From assembly GCA_016872595.1 (NCBI GenBank), contig VGZJ01000004.1, forward strand, positions 1 through 62,209: a DNA stretch of 62,209 nt, in the 5' to 3' direction. How positions within the stretch are numbered: position 1 is the stretch's first letter; each line of letters opens with the position of its first letter. Position numbers and translations under genes: made by a program. The notes under the pieces are model-generated. The model had not been told where the DNA came from and did no database searches. It was given only the letters and a program-made list of their open reading frames with translations. Source of the DNA: Planctomycetota bacterium. GTDB lineage: Bacteria; Planctomycetota; Planctomycetia; Gemmatales; Gemmataceae. Shown one piece after another: positions 49,802 to 58,148 of this stretch.

Positions 49802-51145
49802 ATGCTCGACTACCTGAACCGGCACCTGATGCACCCGCTGATGGCGTGGCGGGAGGGCAAGAGTCACTTGCGGCACTTGCGCGCGCTCGAGCGCACGCAG
49901 TTCGATGCGCCAGAGGTCATTCGCGCCCGGCAACTCGGCGCGCTCAAGGCCCAGCTTCACCACGCATGGGACACGGTGCCGTACTACCGGGCCGCGTGGT
50001 CGAAGGCCGGCGTTCATCCGTCCGACGTGCGCGAACTGGCCGATCTAGAAGCGTTCCCAGTTGTCACGAAAGCGGACATCCGCCGGCACAACCGGGCGCT
50101 CGTTTCGTCGGCCTACGACGTCTCGAAGTGCCGCAAGAAGACGACCAGCGGTTCCACCGGCGTCCCGCTGACGATCTATTGCGACGAGCCGGCGATGCAG
50201 TTCAAGGCCGCGTGTACGATCCGCTCCGACCAGTGGAGCGGGTACCGCCTCGGCCAGCGCGTCGCGAAGGTGTGGGGCAACCCGGAGTACCGGCACTTCG
50301 GGCTAAAGGGCCGGCTGCGGCACTACTTCTTCGACCGCGCCGTGTACCTCGACACGCTGAACCTCAACGACGACCGCATCGGCGAGTTCGCCAAGCGCAT
50401 CCAGCGCCACCGCCCCGGCCTGATCTTCGGTCACGCGCACTCGCTCTATCTGGTCGCCTGCGCGCTCAAGAAATCGCGCGTGCTCGACGTGCGGCCCAAT
50501 GGCATCATCTCCACCGCCATGATCCTGCACGACTGGCAGCGCGCCGTGATCGAGCAGGTGTTCGGGTGCAAGGTCACGAACCGCTACGGCTGCGAAGAAG
50601 TGAGCCTGATCGCCAGCGAGTGCGAGGAGCACAACGGGCTGCACGTGAACGCGGACTCGCTCTATCACGAGGTCGCGAGCGACGGCAAGTTGCTCGTCAC
50701 CGACCTCGTAAACCGGGCGATGCCGCTGATCCGCTATCAGGTGGGAGACGTGGTCGTGCCGTCGGCGCGCGTGTGCAAGTGCGGGCGCGGGCTGCCGCTG
50801 ATCGAGCGCGTCGAGGGTCGCGACGCCGATTACGTGGTGACGCCCGCGGGCAACCTCATCTCCGGCATCTCCCTGACCGAGAACTTCGCCATGCACATTC
50901 CCGGCACGGCGCAGGTGCAGATCGTGCAGGAGTCCGTCACGCTGCTGCGCATCCGCCTAGTGACGGACGACACGTTCAACGACGGCAGCCGCGGGAAGAT
51001 CGCGGAGCTGGTACGGGCCACGTTCGGCGACGGCGTGGCGCACGACGTGGAACTGGTGGACGCAATCCCGCAGGAGCCGAGCGGGAAGTACCGATTCTGC
51101 ATCTCGAAGGTGGCCCGCGAGCGGATGGAGGAGATGAGCGCATGA
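49802..51145 (+). CDS. Phenylacetate-CoA ligase/CapK-like adenylate-forming protein
   Basis: This 447-residue protein of the PaaK/CapK branch of the ANL superfamily has the AMP-binding loop KKTTSGSTGVPLTIY (about 105-119), LIFGHAHSLYLVACAL, NRYGCEEVSLIASECEEHNG (acceptor/Mg region) and LVTDLVNRAMPLIRYQVGD. In the C-terminal subdomain, SGKYRFCISKV includes the catalytic Lys position. CapK-like members sit in capsule clusters and may activate acyl groups for glycan decoration. The GT2 gene overlaps its stop by 4 bases, so the two are coupled. Confidence 0.88.
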   Translation: MLDYLNRHLMHPLMAWREGKSHLRHLRALERTQFDAPEVIRARQLGALKAQLHHAWDTVPYYRAAWSKAGVHPSDVRELADLEAFPVVTKADIRRHNRALVSSAYDVSKCRKKTTSGSTGVPLTIYCDEPAMQFKAACTIRSDQWSGYRLGQRVAKVWGNPEYRHFGLKGRLRHYFFDRAVYLDTLNLNDDRIGEFAKRIQRHRPGLIFGHAHSLYLVACALKKSRVLDVRPNGIISTAMILHDWQRAVIEQVFGCKVTNRYGCEEVSLIASECEEHNGLHVNADSLYHEVASDGKLLVTDLVNRAMPLIRYQVGDVVVPSARVCKCGRGLPLIERVEGRDADYVVTPAGNLISGISLTENFAMHIPGTAQVQIVQESVTLLRIRLVTDDTFNDGSRGKIAELVRATFGDGVAHDVELVDAIPQEPSGKYRFCISKVARERMEEMSA

Positions 51146-52071
51146 CGCCCCTCGTCTCCGTTGTGATGGCCGCGAAGAACTACGCCCGCTTCATCGGCGA
51201 GGCCATCGACTCCGTGCGCGCACAGACGCTGTTGAACTGGGAGCTGATCGTCATCGACGACGGCAGCAGCGACGACACGCCGGCCGCGGTGCGCCCGTAC
51301 CTGACCGATTCGCGCGTGCGATACTTCCGCTCGGATAGGCTCGGTCAGCCGCGGGCCAAGAACCTCGGCATCGGGTTCGCCCGCGCGCCGCTGGTGGCGT
51401 TCCTCGATGCCGACGATGCCTGGGAACCGACCAAGCTCGAAAAGCAACTCGCCCTGTTCACCACTCTAAAGGTGGGCGTTGTGTTCTGTGGGCGCTCGCT
51501 GATGGACGAGCAGGGTAATCGTTTAACCACCACCCAACGGGGAGCGCGGCCACCGAGGGGGGCCGTTCTGCCCCAGATGTTCACGCAGAACTTCGTGTGC
51601 TTCTCGTCGTGCGCGGTGCGGCGCGAGGTGTTCGCGCGCGTCGGGGCGTTCGACCCGCAATGGGACTTGGCCATCGACTACGACCTGTGGCTACGAGTCG
51701 CAAAGTTCTACGAGTTCGACTTTGTGGACGAGGAACTGGTGCGCTACCGCACCGGGCACGGGAACCTGTCGAAGAAACTACGCGACCGCGTCGATACCGC
51801 GATGTCCATCATGCACCGCGCGGAATCGCGCTGCGGCGCGGCCGACGACGTACCCGCGGAAGTGATCGCGGACGGGTACGCCTCGACGTGCCAGACGCTC
51901 GGCTACACGATGCGCGCGAGCGAGCCGCGGGCCGCGCTGCGGTGGTACCTGCGGGCGCTGCGGTGGCCGGCGCGGAGGCTCGTATCGGTAAAGGGGCTTG
52001 TGGCGAGCGCGCTGGCGCTGCGGAAGACGCGCGTGTCTGGTTCGGCCGAGAACGCCACCGCGAACCTGTAA
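51142..52071 (+). CDS. Family 2 glycosyltransferase
   Basis: This 309-residue GT-A enzyme begins MTPLVSVVMAAKNYARFIGE, with the nucleotide-binding IVIDDGSSDDT (about 38-48), the metal-binding DADDAWEP (about 92-99) and the acceptor-side WDLAIDYDLWLRVAKFYEF. It transfers a sugar from an NDP donor, probably in cell-surface glycan synthesis. Its ATG overlaps the stop of the upstream ligase (ATGA). The C-terminal ~60 residues are basic and amphipathic, perhaps membrane-associating. A bulged hairpin follows. Confidence 0.93.
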   Translation: MTPLVSVVMAAKNYARFIGEAIDSVRAQTLLNWELIVIDDGSSDDTPAAVRPYLTDSRVRYFRSDRLGQPRAKNLGIGFARAPLVAFLDADDAWEPTKLEKQLALFTTLKVGVVFCGRSLMDEQGNRLTTTQRGARPPRGAVLPQMFTQNFVCFSSCAVRREVFARVGAFDPQWDLAIDYDLWLRVAKFYEFDFVDEELVRYRTGHGNLSKKLRDRVDTAMSIMHRAESRCGAADDVPAEVIADGYASTCQTLGYTMRASEPRAALRWYLRALRWPARRLVSVKGLVASALALRKTRVSGSAENATANL

Positions 52072-52113
52072 ACGACGCGACGCGCGGGAATCCCGCGCGC
52101 CGCCGTCGTTTAC
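52068..52113. terminator. Two-part hairpin, bidirectional terminator
   Basis: The outer stem GTAAACGACG (52068-52077) pairs with CGTCGTTTAC (52104-52113). The inner stem CGCGCGGGA (52081-52089) pairs with TCCCGCGCG (52091-52099). The outer arm starts inside the GT2 stop codon region; the convergent Gly-rich gene ends 12 bases beyond. Confidence 0.75.
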
Positions 52114-52124
52114 CTACCAATCAC

Positions 52125-52607
52125 TTACTGGGGCTTCGGCGCGGGGGCCGGGGCCGGCGCACCGCCGGGGCCACCCGGCCGACCGCCGCCCGGCCCGCCG
52201 GGGAACCCACCGCCCGGACGCCGCTCCTTCAGTTCCTTGAACGTCTTGCGCTGCTCTTCGGTCAGCAGCTTTTCGAGCTTCGCGTCGATGTCCTTCTGGA
52301 TCGCTTCGAGATCCTTCTTCTGCGCGTCGGTCAGCTTGAGTTGCTCTTGGACGAAGGCCGGCATCACTTGGCCGACGCCGCCGAACCCGCCGCCGAACCC
52401 GCCGCCACCGGGGAACCCGCCCTTACCGCCGCCGGGGAACCCGCCCTTGCCGCCGCCGGGGAACCCGCCCTTCATGTCGCCGCCCTTGCCGCCCTTGTCA
52501 CCCTTCTTGTCGTCGCCGCCCTTGCCGCCGCCGGGGGGCTGGGCCGCACCGAACGAGGTGACCGCGAGCAGCGAGCCGACGAACAGTGCAACCGCGAGCG
52601 CACGCAT
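52125..52607 (-). CDS. Secreted Gly-rich protein with Spy/CpxP-like helix
   Basis: This 160-residue product has a signal peptide (MRALAVALFVGSLLAVTSFG). A tract of GGFPGGGK repeats follows at about 45-80. Then comes a helical segment (FVQEQLKLTDAQKKDLEAIQ with KLLTEEQRKTFKEL) resembling the LTxxQ helices of Spy/CpxP periplasmic proteins and planctomycete relatives, and a Gly/Pro/Ala-rich tail. It is probably a periplasmic or surface protein of unknown role. The Gly tract is encoded by near-identical DNA repeats and is likely to vary in length between strains. Confidence 0.8.
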   Translation of the reverse strand: MRALAVALFVGSLLAVTSFGAAQPPGGGKGGDDKKGDKGGKGGDMKGGFPGGGKGGFPGGGKGGFPGGGGFGGGFGGVGQVMPAFVQEQLKLTDAQKKDLEAIQKDIDAKLEKLLTEEQRKTFKELKERRPGGGFPGGPGGGRPGGPGGAPAPAPAPKPQ

Positions 52608-52761
52608 GATCGAACTCCGCGAGTGTGTGAAGTGGAACCGCCGTCGCAATGGTAAACGGTATCGGCGACGCGGTCGAGACAGCGACGGCGCGGTTTTCAC
52701 TTCGCCCTCATTCCGCTGGGTTGATGCCAAATCGGGCTGAGGCGCAACCGTCGTGCCGATT

Positions 52762-52789
52762 CTCACCTCCCCCTCAAGGGAGAGGTGAG
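52762..52789. repeat. Short palindrome related to family H
   Basis: CTCACCTC (52762-52769) pairs with GAGGTGAG (52782-52789). The loop contains CCCTCAAGGG, itself a small palindrome like the core of family H. It lies between the Gly-rich gene and the end of the propeller gene. Confidence 0.55.
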
Positions 52790-52827
52790 GGGAAGCTCAC
52801 ACGGTTACGCTAGAACCGGACTTGGTA

Positions 52828-55374
52828 TCAATCCCCGATCACGTCCTCGAACTTGAACACCGCGACGCGCTTGTTGTTCTCGTTCGCCGGGTCGAGCGTC
52901 ATCCCGCCGATGTAGATGGTCCGCTTGCTCCCGGTCGCGGTGGGCGTCGTAACGACAAGGGGCGAACACATGATCGCGTGTTCGGGGCGACCCACCCACG
53001 TGAACCCCGGCAACTGGCTCTGCCACGCGACCGCCCCGGTCTGCGGGTTCAGGCACACCACCGTGCCCTCTTGCGACACCGCGTACACCGCGACCGGGAA
53101 CCCGCCGCTCTGCGCCACCGCGGGGCAACTGAGCACCGCGCCGCCGATGCCGATCTGCCAGCGCAGCTTGCCGGTCTTGCGGTCCAGCGCGTACACGCTC
53201 CCGTCGCGGCACCCGACGTAGGCGCTGAACGCGTCGACGGCGATCCCGGTGTGAACGGCCTTCGGCAGCGGGTAGCGCCAGTCTTCTTTGCCGGTGGTGG
53301 CGTCGAGGCAGAACACGGCCCCGGCCGGTTCCTTCTCGCGCGCCGCGCCCTCTTCGTCGTACTTGAACACGTCCGCGCCCATGTTCCCGGTGCCGGCCGC
53401 GTACAGCACCTTGGTCCCGACGACCGTGGGCGCGCCGAACACGCGCAGTTTCAGGTCGGTGCGCCACTTCTCCTTACCGGTGGTGGCGTCGAGCGCCACC
53501 GCGACGTAGTTGAACAGGCCGCTCCCGGCGAACACGGTGCCGTTGGCGACCGCCGGCGGCGCGTCGATGTGAACGTCGTCCTTGCCGCTGCCGGTGTACT
53601 GCCACACCTGCTTGCCAGTCGCGGACTCAGCACAAATGAGGCCGTCGTCGCCCGCGGGGAAGTACACGCGGTCGCCCACCACCGCCGGCGTGCCTTCCGT
53701 GTGGCCGTCCTTCGTCTTGAACGGCGGGTCCCACGCGAGCGCGCCGTTGGCGAGGTTCACGCAGAACAACCGGCACCCTTTGTTCTCGTGCATACCTTCG
53801 CCGCAGTACACTTTGCCCCCGGCGATGGTGGGCGTGCAGTACACGGCCTTGAGGAAGTTCGGCGGCTCGCCGGCCGCAACCAGTTGCCAGTCGAGCTTCC
53901 CGGTGTGCCGGTTCATGCAGAACAGGCTGCCGTTGTTGCCGCCGATGTCCGCGCCGAAGACGAGGCGGTCGCCGTCGAGCGCGAGGTTCGACATGACGCG
54001 CCCGAACTTCTTCTCGTCGTCGTCGAAGGCGACGACGGCGACCGGGTCGCCCACCAGCCGCGGGCCGAAGTTGGCTTCGGCGTCGCCGGACTTTGCTTCG
54101 CCCACGCCGGGGCCGGCCACGCGCCCGCTGGCAAGCAGCACCGTACACAGCCCGCACAGCGCCAGCGCGCCCAGCCCCACCGATTCGCCGGACACGCTCA
54201 GGCGCACGGGGTGTTGGAGCCCGTCCGCAGGGTCATCGATCCGCTTCGTGACCGCGCGGTACGCGGCGTACGCGGTCGCGGTCAGGAGCGCGAGGCCGAT
54301 GAAGGTGAACTCGCGCATCGGCAGTTCGACCGTGGAACTCCAGTTGGCGAAGACCGCGGTGAGTGCGGTCGCGACCGCCGCGAACGCGGTCAGGCCGAGG
54401 AGCGTGTACAGTTCCCCCTTGCCCGGCGTGCGGGTGACGGTCGCGTCCTCGGCCGCGAGCCGCCGGTACCGCCGCCCGGCCCACATCAGCCCCACGAGCG
54501 CGATCGCCGTGAGGTAGATCGTGAATCGCGTCGGCGACAGCCACGGCGACACCGCCAGCCAGTGTTGCCGGTACGTGAACACCACCCAGTACAAGAGCGC
54601 GAGCGTGCTGTTGAGGCTGGCGACGACAAGGAACGCCCGCCACCGCTTCATACCCACGGCCATGCGCGCGAACACGCCGGGGAACAGCGCCGCGATAATC
54701 GCCAGCGGCCCCGCCAGCACGAACGAGGGGATGACGGCGAACAGCGCCGGCGAGCGGGGGGCGTCAGCCCCCTGTGCTCCCATGCCCTCATCGCACTTCT
54801 TCTTGGCGACGACAGGGCCGTAACCGGGCTTCTCCTTCTCGTCGGGTTCGGGCGGCTTGGCCTTCTTCGCCAGCGCGTCCGCGACCGTCTTCACCATCTC
54901 GGCGCTGGTGCCCTTGAACGTGCGGCGCAGGAACGGCTCGCCGTGGAGGAACGCCCAGCGGACCGTCTTGCCGTCGGCGTCGATCTGCCCGTAGGCCGAG
55001 AACCACGAGCCTTCGACGAACAGCTTCGCGTTGTAAAGTTTGCCCTGCTTGCGCAGGAAGAAAACGACTTCCCGCGTCGTGTCGAGGCGCTCGAACGCGG
55101 TCTTGGTGTCGCCGGCCTTCTTGCCCTCGTCGTCGCCAGTCATGTTCATCGGCACGCGGTCGAAGGGCGGCTCGCCCTTCAGCTTCTTCACCACGGTGAA
55201 GACAGCCGTGGGCCGGTCCTTGTTGTCGGGGTCGAGCTTTTCGGCCCTCGCCACGAAGATAACTTGGTCGCTCTCCAGCACCTCCGCAAGGGGCGTGAGT
55301 TTGGTGATGGCCGCCGGCGCGGGCACGGCGACCATTAGGAGAGCGAGAAGGGCGAGCGCGGAGAAGTGATTCAT
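52828..55374 (-). CDS. PQQ-like beta-propeller protein with membrane-spanning middle
   Basis: The 848-residue product starts at the ATG at 55374 (MNHFSALALLALLMVAVPAPA signal). Three parts follow: an N-terminal soluble domain (about 25-195, LESDQVIFVARAEKLD, TREVVFFLRKQGKLYNAK); a membrane region with six or seven helices (about 225-440); and a C-terminal PQQ-type eight-blade propeller (about 460-848). Propeller repeats include GSLFCMNRHTGKLDWQLVA, VALDATTGKEKWRT, FCLDATTGKEDWRY and YALDRKTGKLRWQIG. No proof of PQQ binding exists. It may link envelope sensing or protein assembly to the membrane. Its start diverges from nothing; mutL ends 72 bases upstream on the same strand. Confidence 0.83.
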   Translation of the reverse strand: MNHFSALALLALLMVAVPAPAAITKLTPLAEVLESDQVIFVARAEKLDPDNKDRPTAVFTVVKKLKGEPPFDRVPMNMTGDDEGKKAGDTKTAFERLDTTREVVFFLRKQGKLYNAKLFVEGSWFSAYGQIDADGKTVRWAFLHGEPFLRRTFKGTSAEMVKTVADALAKKAKPPEPDEKEKPGYGPVVAKKKCDEGMGAQGADAPRSPALFAVIPSFVLAGPLAIIAALFPGVFARMAVGMKRWRAFLVVASLNSTLALLYWVVFTYRQHWLAVSPWLSPTRFTIYLTAIALVGLMWAGRRYRRLAAEDATVTRTPGKGELYTLLGLTAFAAVATALTAVFANWSSTVELPMREFTFIGLALLTATAYAAYRAVTKRIDDPADGLQHPVRLSVSGESVGLGALALCGLCTVLLASGRVAGPGVGEAKSGDAEANFGPRLVGDPVAVVAFDDDEKKFGRVMSNLALDGDRLVFGADIGGNNGSLFCMNRHTGKLDWQLVAAGEPPNFLKAVYCTPTIAGGKVYCGEGMHENKGCRLFCVNLANGALAWDPPFKTKDGHTEGTPAVVGDRVYFPAGDDGLICAESATGKQVWQYTGSGKDDVHIDAPPAVANGTVFAGSGLFNYVAVALDATTGKEKWRTDLKLRVFGAPTVVGTKVLYAAGTGNMGADVFKYDEEGAAREKEPAGAVFCLDATTGKEDWRYPLPKAVHTGIAVDAFSAYVGCRDGSVYALDRKTGKLRWQIGIGGAVLSCPAVAQSGGFPVAVYAVSQEGTVVCLNPQTGAVAWQSQLPGFTWVGRPEHAIMCSPLVVTTPTATGSKRTIYIGGMTLDPANENNKRVAVFKFEDVIGD

Positions 55375-55446
55375 GGCGAGTGAGTCCTTGAGGCGGGTAG
55401 CACTCACATGATAGGTTCGCCACAAGCGGCAGGCGAGCGCGCCCCG

Positions 55447-57477
55447 TCACGTTCGCCGGAACTGCTTGTCGAGTTCGGCGCGGCTGAACAGCAGCGACGT
55501 GGGTCGCCCGTGCGGGCAGTGATGACTGTCCTCGGCCATCTCGCGCAGGTGCAGCAGGTACGCCACTTCATCCGTCGAGAGCTTGTCGCCGGCCTTCACC
55601 GCGGCCTTGCACGCCATCGTCGCCATCAGCAGGTGCAGCAGCGCCTCCTTCGCCGGCGGGCGCTCCTGCGTGACGAGGTGATCGACGACCGCGCGCAGGA
55701 TGACGTGCGGCGGCTTTCGCCCCAGCAGCGTCGGGTAGCTGGAGAGCAGCACGGTGTTGCCGCCGAAGTCGGAGACGTCGAGACCCAACTCGCGCAGCGC
55801 GTCGGCCGATTCGAGCACGAGCGCCGCCTGTTCCGCCGGCAGGTCGATGGGTTCCGGGATCAGCAGCCGCTGCACCTCGAGCCGCCCCTCGCGCACCCGC
55901 CGCCGCAGTTGCTCGAACAGGATGCGCTCGTGCAGCGCGTGCTGGTCGATGACCAACATGCCGTCGGGCGTTTCGAGCACAAGGTACGAGTCGTGGAGTT
56001 GAATGGCCGTGTGCGGCGCGAGCTTCGGAAGGGCGCTCAGCGCCGGGGCACCCGCAGTGGGCGCTTCAGTAGAAGAACGTCCCCCCCCCGGCCCCCCCTC
56101 CTTGACGGGAGGGGGGGAGAAAGGCGCGGGCGCATCGGAAGCGTCGGCTGCGCGTTCACCTACCCCCCCCGGCCCCCCCTCCCTGAAGGGGGGGGGGGAG
56201 AAAGAGATCGGCGCTTCGGAAAGGTCAACGGCGCGCGAACCAGCTTTCTCCCCCCTCCCTGAAGGGAGGGGGGCCGGGGGGGTAGGTTCCTCGCGCGTGA
56301 CGCGCGCCGGTTCGCGCCAGAGCGGGTCGGCGGTCTCGCCGCGCTCCCACGGCGCGAGCGTGCGCTCGGCCAACTCGCGCCGCGGTGAGGCGAACAGACC
56401 CGCGCCCTCCTCGGTTTTTGACTCCTTGACCTCCGCGCCGGGCCCGCCGATCTCTTCCCCCTGTGGCGCGGTCAGGTGCGGGATCAGGTTCTCGCGCAAC
56501 AGCCGGTGCTTCACGGTGCCGCGGACGAGCGAGTACACCAGCGAGTTCTCTTGGAACCGAACCTCGGACTTGGTCGGGTGGACGTTCACGTCGATCTTGT
56601 CGGGCGGGACCGTCAGGAACAGGAACCCGATCGCGTAGCGCCCGCTCATTAGCAGGCCGCGATACGACTCTTGAAGGGCGTGCGCGAGTGAGCGGTCGCG
56701 GAACCAGCGGCCGTTCACGAACAGGTACTGCAGCTTGGCGTTGCCGCGGTCGCACTTGGGGTCGGCGATGAAGCCCCGCAGCCGCAGCGGGCCGTCGCCG
56801 GAATCGAGTTCGTACAACGCGTCGCGCACCTCGCCGGTGAAGAACAGCGCGACGCGGTCGAGCAACCCGGCGCTCGCGGGGATGTCGTACACGAGCCGCC
56901 CGTTGTGCCGCAGCGTGAGGTGCAACGTCGGGTGCGCGAGCGCGAGGCGCGTGACCGTTTCGCACACGTGGCCGAGTTCGGTGGCGACGCTCTTCAGGAA
57001 CTTCTTGCGGACGGGAACGTTGTAGAAGAGGTGCCGCACCTCGATGCGCGTGCCGGGCGCGCCGTTCCACGGCTTCACCGGCGCGAGCGCGCCGCCGTCG
57101 CACTTGATTTCACAGCCGCTCGCGGCGTCGCGGGTGCGCGACTGGAGCGCGACTTGTCCGACGCCGGCAATGCTGGAGAGCGCTTCGCCGCGAAAGCCCA
57201 TCGTGCCGATGCGGAACAAGTCGTCCGCGGTTTCGAGCTTGCTGGTGGCGTGCTGCGCGAAGGCGAGCGCGAGGTCGTCCGGGGCGATGCCGCAGCCGTC
57301 GTCGACGACGCGAATGAGTTCGGTGCCGCCCGCGTCGAGGTCGATGTCGATGCGCGTGGCCCCGGCGTCGACGGAGTTCTCGAGCAACTCCTTCACGACG
57401 GACGCGGGGCGCTCGATGACCTCGCCGGCGGCGATCTTGGCGATCACGTCCGGCGGCAGTTGGCGGATGCGCGGCAT
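55447..57477 (-). CDS. mutL: DNA mismatch repair protein MutL
   Basis: This 676-residue protein has a GHKL ATPase domain (1-330): IAAGEVIERPASVVKELLEN, DDGCGI, TMGFRGEALSSI and NVHPTKSEVRF. The C-terminal dimerisation/endonuclease domain (about 480-676) has the metal motif DQHALHERILFE, ACKAAVKAGDKLS and CPHGRPTSLLF, so this MutL should be a latent nicking endonuclease. The linker (about 340-475) is encoded partly by three copies of repeat H (56080-56122, 56161-56203 and, inverted, 56244-56287), giving FSPPPFREGGPGGVG-like segments. mutS is not in the window. It forms a minus-strand group with a response regulator gene. Confidence 0.96.
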   Translation of the reverse strand: MPRIRQLPPDVIAKIAAGEVIERPASVVKELLENSVDAGATRIDIDLDAGGTELIRVVDDGCGIAPDDLALAFAQHATSKLETADDLFRIGTMGFRGEALSSIAGVGQVALQSRTRDAASGCEIKCDGGALAPVKPWNGAPGTRIEVRHLFYNVPVRKKFLKSVATELGHVCETVTRLALAHPTLHLTLRHNGRLVYDIPASAGLLDRVALFFTGEVRDALYELDSGDGPLRLRGFIADPKCDRGNAKLQYLFVNGRWFRDRSLAHALQESYRGLLMSGRYAIGFLFLTVPPDKIDVNVHPTKSEVRFQENSLVYSLVRGTVKHRLLRENLIPHLTAPQGEEIGGPGAEVKESKTEEGAGLFASPRRELAERTLAPWERGETADPLWREPARVTREEPTPPAPLPSGRGEKAGSRAVDLSEAPISFSPPPFREGGPGGVGERAADASDAPAPFSPPPVKEGGPGGGRSSTEAPTAGAPALSALPKLAPHTAIQLHDSYLVLETPDGMLVIDQHALHERILFEQLRRRVREGRLEVQRLLIPEPIDLPAEQAALVLESADALRELGLDVSDFGGNTVLLSSYPTLLGRKPPHVILRAVVDHLVTQERPPAKEALLHLLMATMACKAAVKAGDKLSTDEVAYLLHLREMAEDSHHCPHGRPTSLLFSRAELDKQFRRT
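56080..56287. repeat. Three family H palindromic repeats inside the mutL linker
   Basis: Copies of about 42 bases at 56080-56122 and 56161-56203 are in one orientation, and a third at 56244-56287 is inverted. Each has a C-tract, GGCC, CCCTCC, a TTGACG or CTGAAG centre, GGGAGGG and AGAAA. The reading frame is kept through all three, although the two orientations encode different peptides (PPPFREGGPGG against PTPPAPLPSGRGEK). Confidence 0.9.
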
Positions 57478-57532
57478 GGCGACAGTATCGCGCGCGCGCG
57501 CCGCCTCGGGAAGCCCGGTTGGAGCCTCGCCG

Positions 57533-57940
57533 TCACTCGGCTTTCGGCTTGTCGTCCTTCTTTTCCGCGGGCGCTGTGCCGAGCGCCTTGTTGACGGTGT
57601 CCAGCAACCGCTCCATCGCGAACGGCTTGCGGATGTAGTCGATGACGCCGAGGTACTCGGCGTACACCTTGTGCCGGCTCCCCTCGTTGGCCGTCACCAT
57701 GATGATGGGCGGCGCGTCGCCCTTGTCCTTGAAGTGTTCGAGGACCGGGTACCCGCCCATGCGCGGCATCATCATGTCGAGGATCACGAGGTCCGGGCGC
57801 TGGTTGTAGATCGCCTGCTTGCCCTGATGCCCGTCGTGGGCCTGAATGACCTTGTGCCCTTGGCGCTCGAGGACCGCGCGCATGGCGTCCACGAGTTCGC
57901 GATCGTCGTCCACGAGCAGAATCAGTTTCTGGTCGGCCAT
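57533..57940 (-). CDS. Single-domain response regulator (CheY-like)
   Basis: This 135-residue receiver domain has the acidic pair LLVDDDRE (about 8-15), phosphoacceptor Asp in LVILDMMMPRMGG (about 54), the Thr in MVTANEG and the Lys in YIRKPF (about 108). No output domain is present; a charged tail (EKKDDKPKAE) ends it. It could pass phosphate to a kinase or protein partner. It lies between mutL and a repeat-A element with no kinase next to it. Confidence 0.92.
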   Translation of the reverse strand: MADQKLILLVDDDRELVDAMRAVLERQGHKVIQAHDGHQGKQAIYNQRPDLVILDMMMPRMGGYPVLEHFKDKGDAPPIIMVTANEGSRHKVYAEYLGVIDYIRKPFAMERLLDTVNKALGTAPAEKKDDKPKAE

Positions 57941-58038
57941 GTCCGGCCCTCGTCGGTCAGCGTGTCCGTCCCGATCAGAATACCACCCGCGCGGCCCGCC
58001 CTCAAGGACCGTGCGCCGCGCTGTCGTTCGAAAGTATT

Positions 58039-58136
58039 AGGCACACTCCGTGTGCCGTCGCTACGCGGATCGGATGAGGTCCGCGTGATCGGTGTGCGCG
58101 ACCGAGTCGTTCAGCGACGGCACACGGAGTGTGCCT
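58039..58136. repeat. Family A inverted repeat, second copy
   Basis: Bases 58039-58062 and 58113-58136 are perfect inverted arms (24 bp) around a 50-nt spacer. The arm sequence is that of the 1208-1284 element, but the spacers are unrelated. It lies 13 bases downstream of the TPR gene's stop on its strand. Confidence 0.9.
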
Positions 58137-58148
58137 ACTACACTCCGG

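Noticed and set aside
56080-56287. CRISPR-like array in mutL
   Set aside because: Only three copies, mixed orientation, unequal spacing, inside a conserved gene and read in frame; no cas genes.
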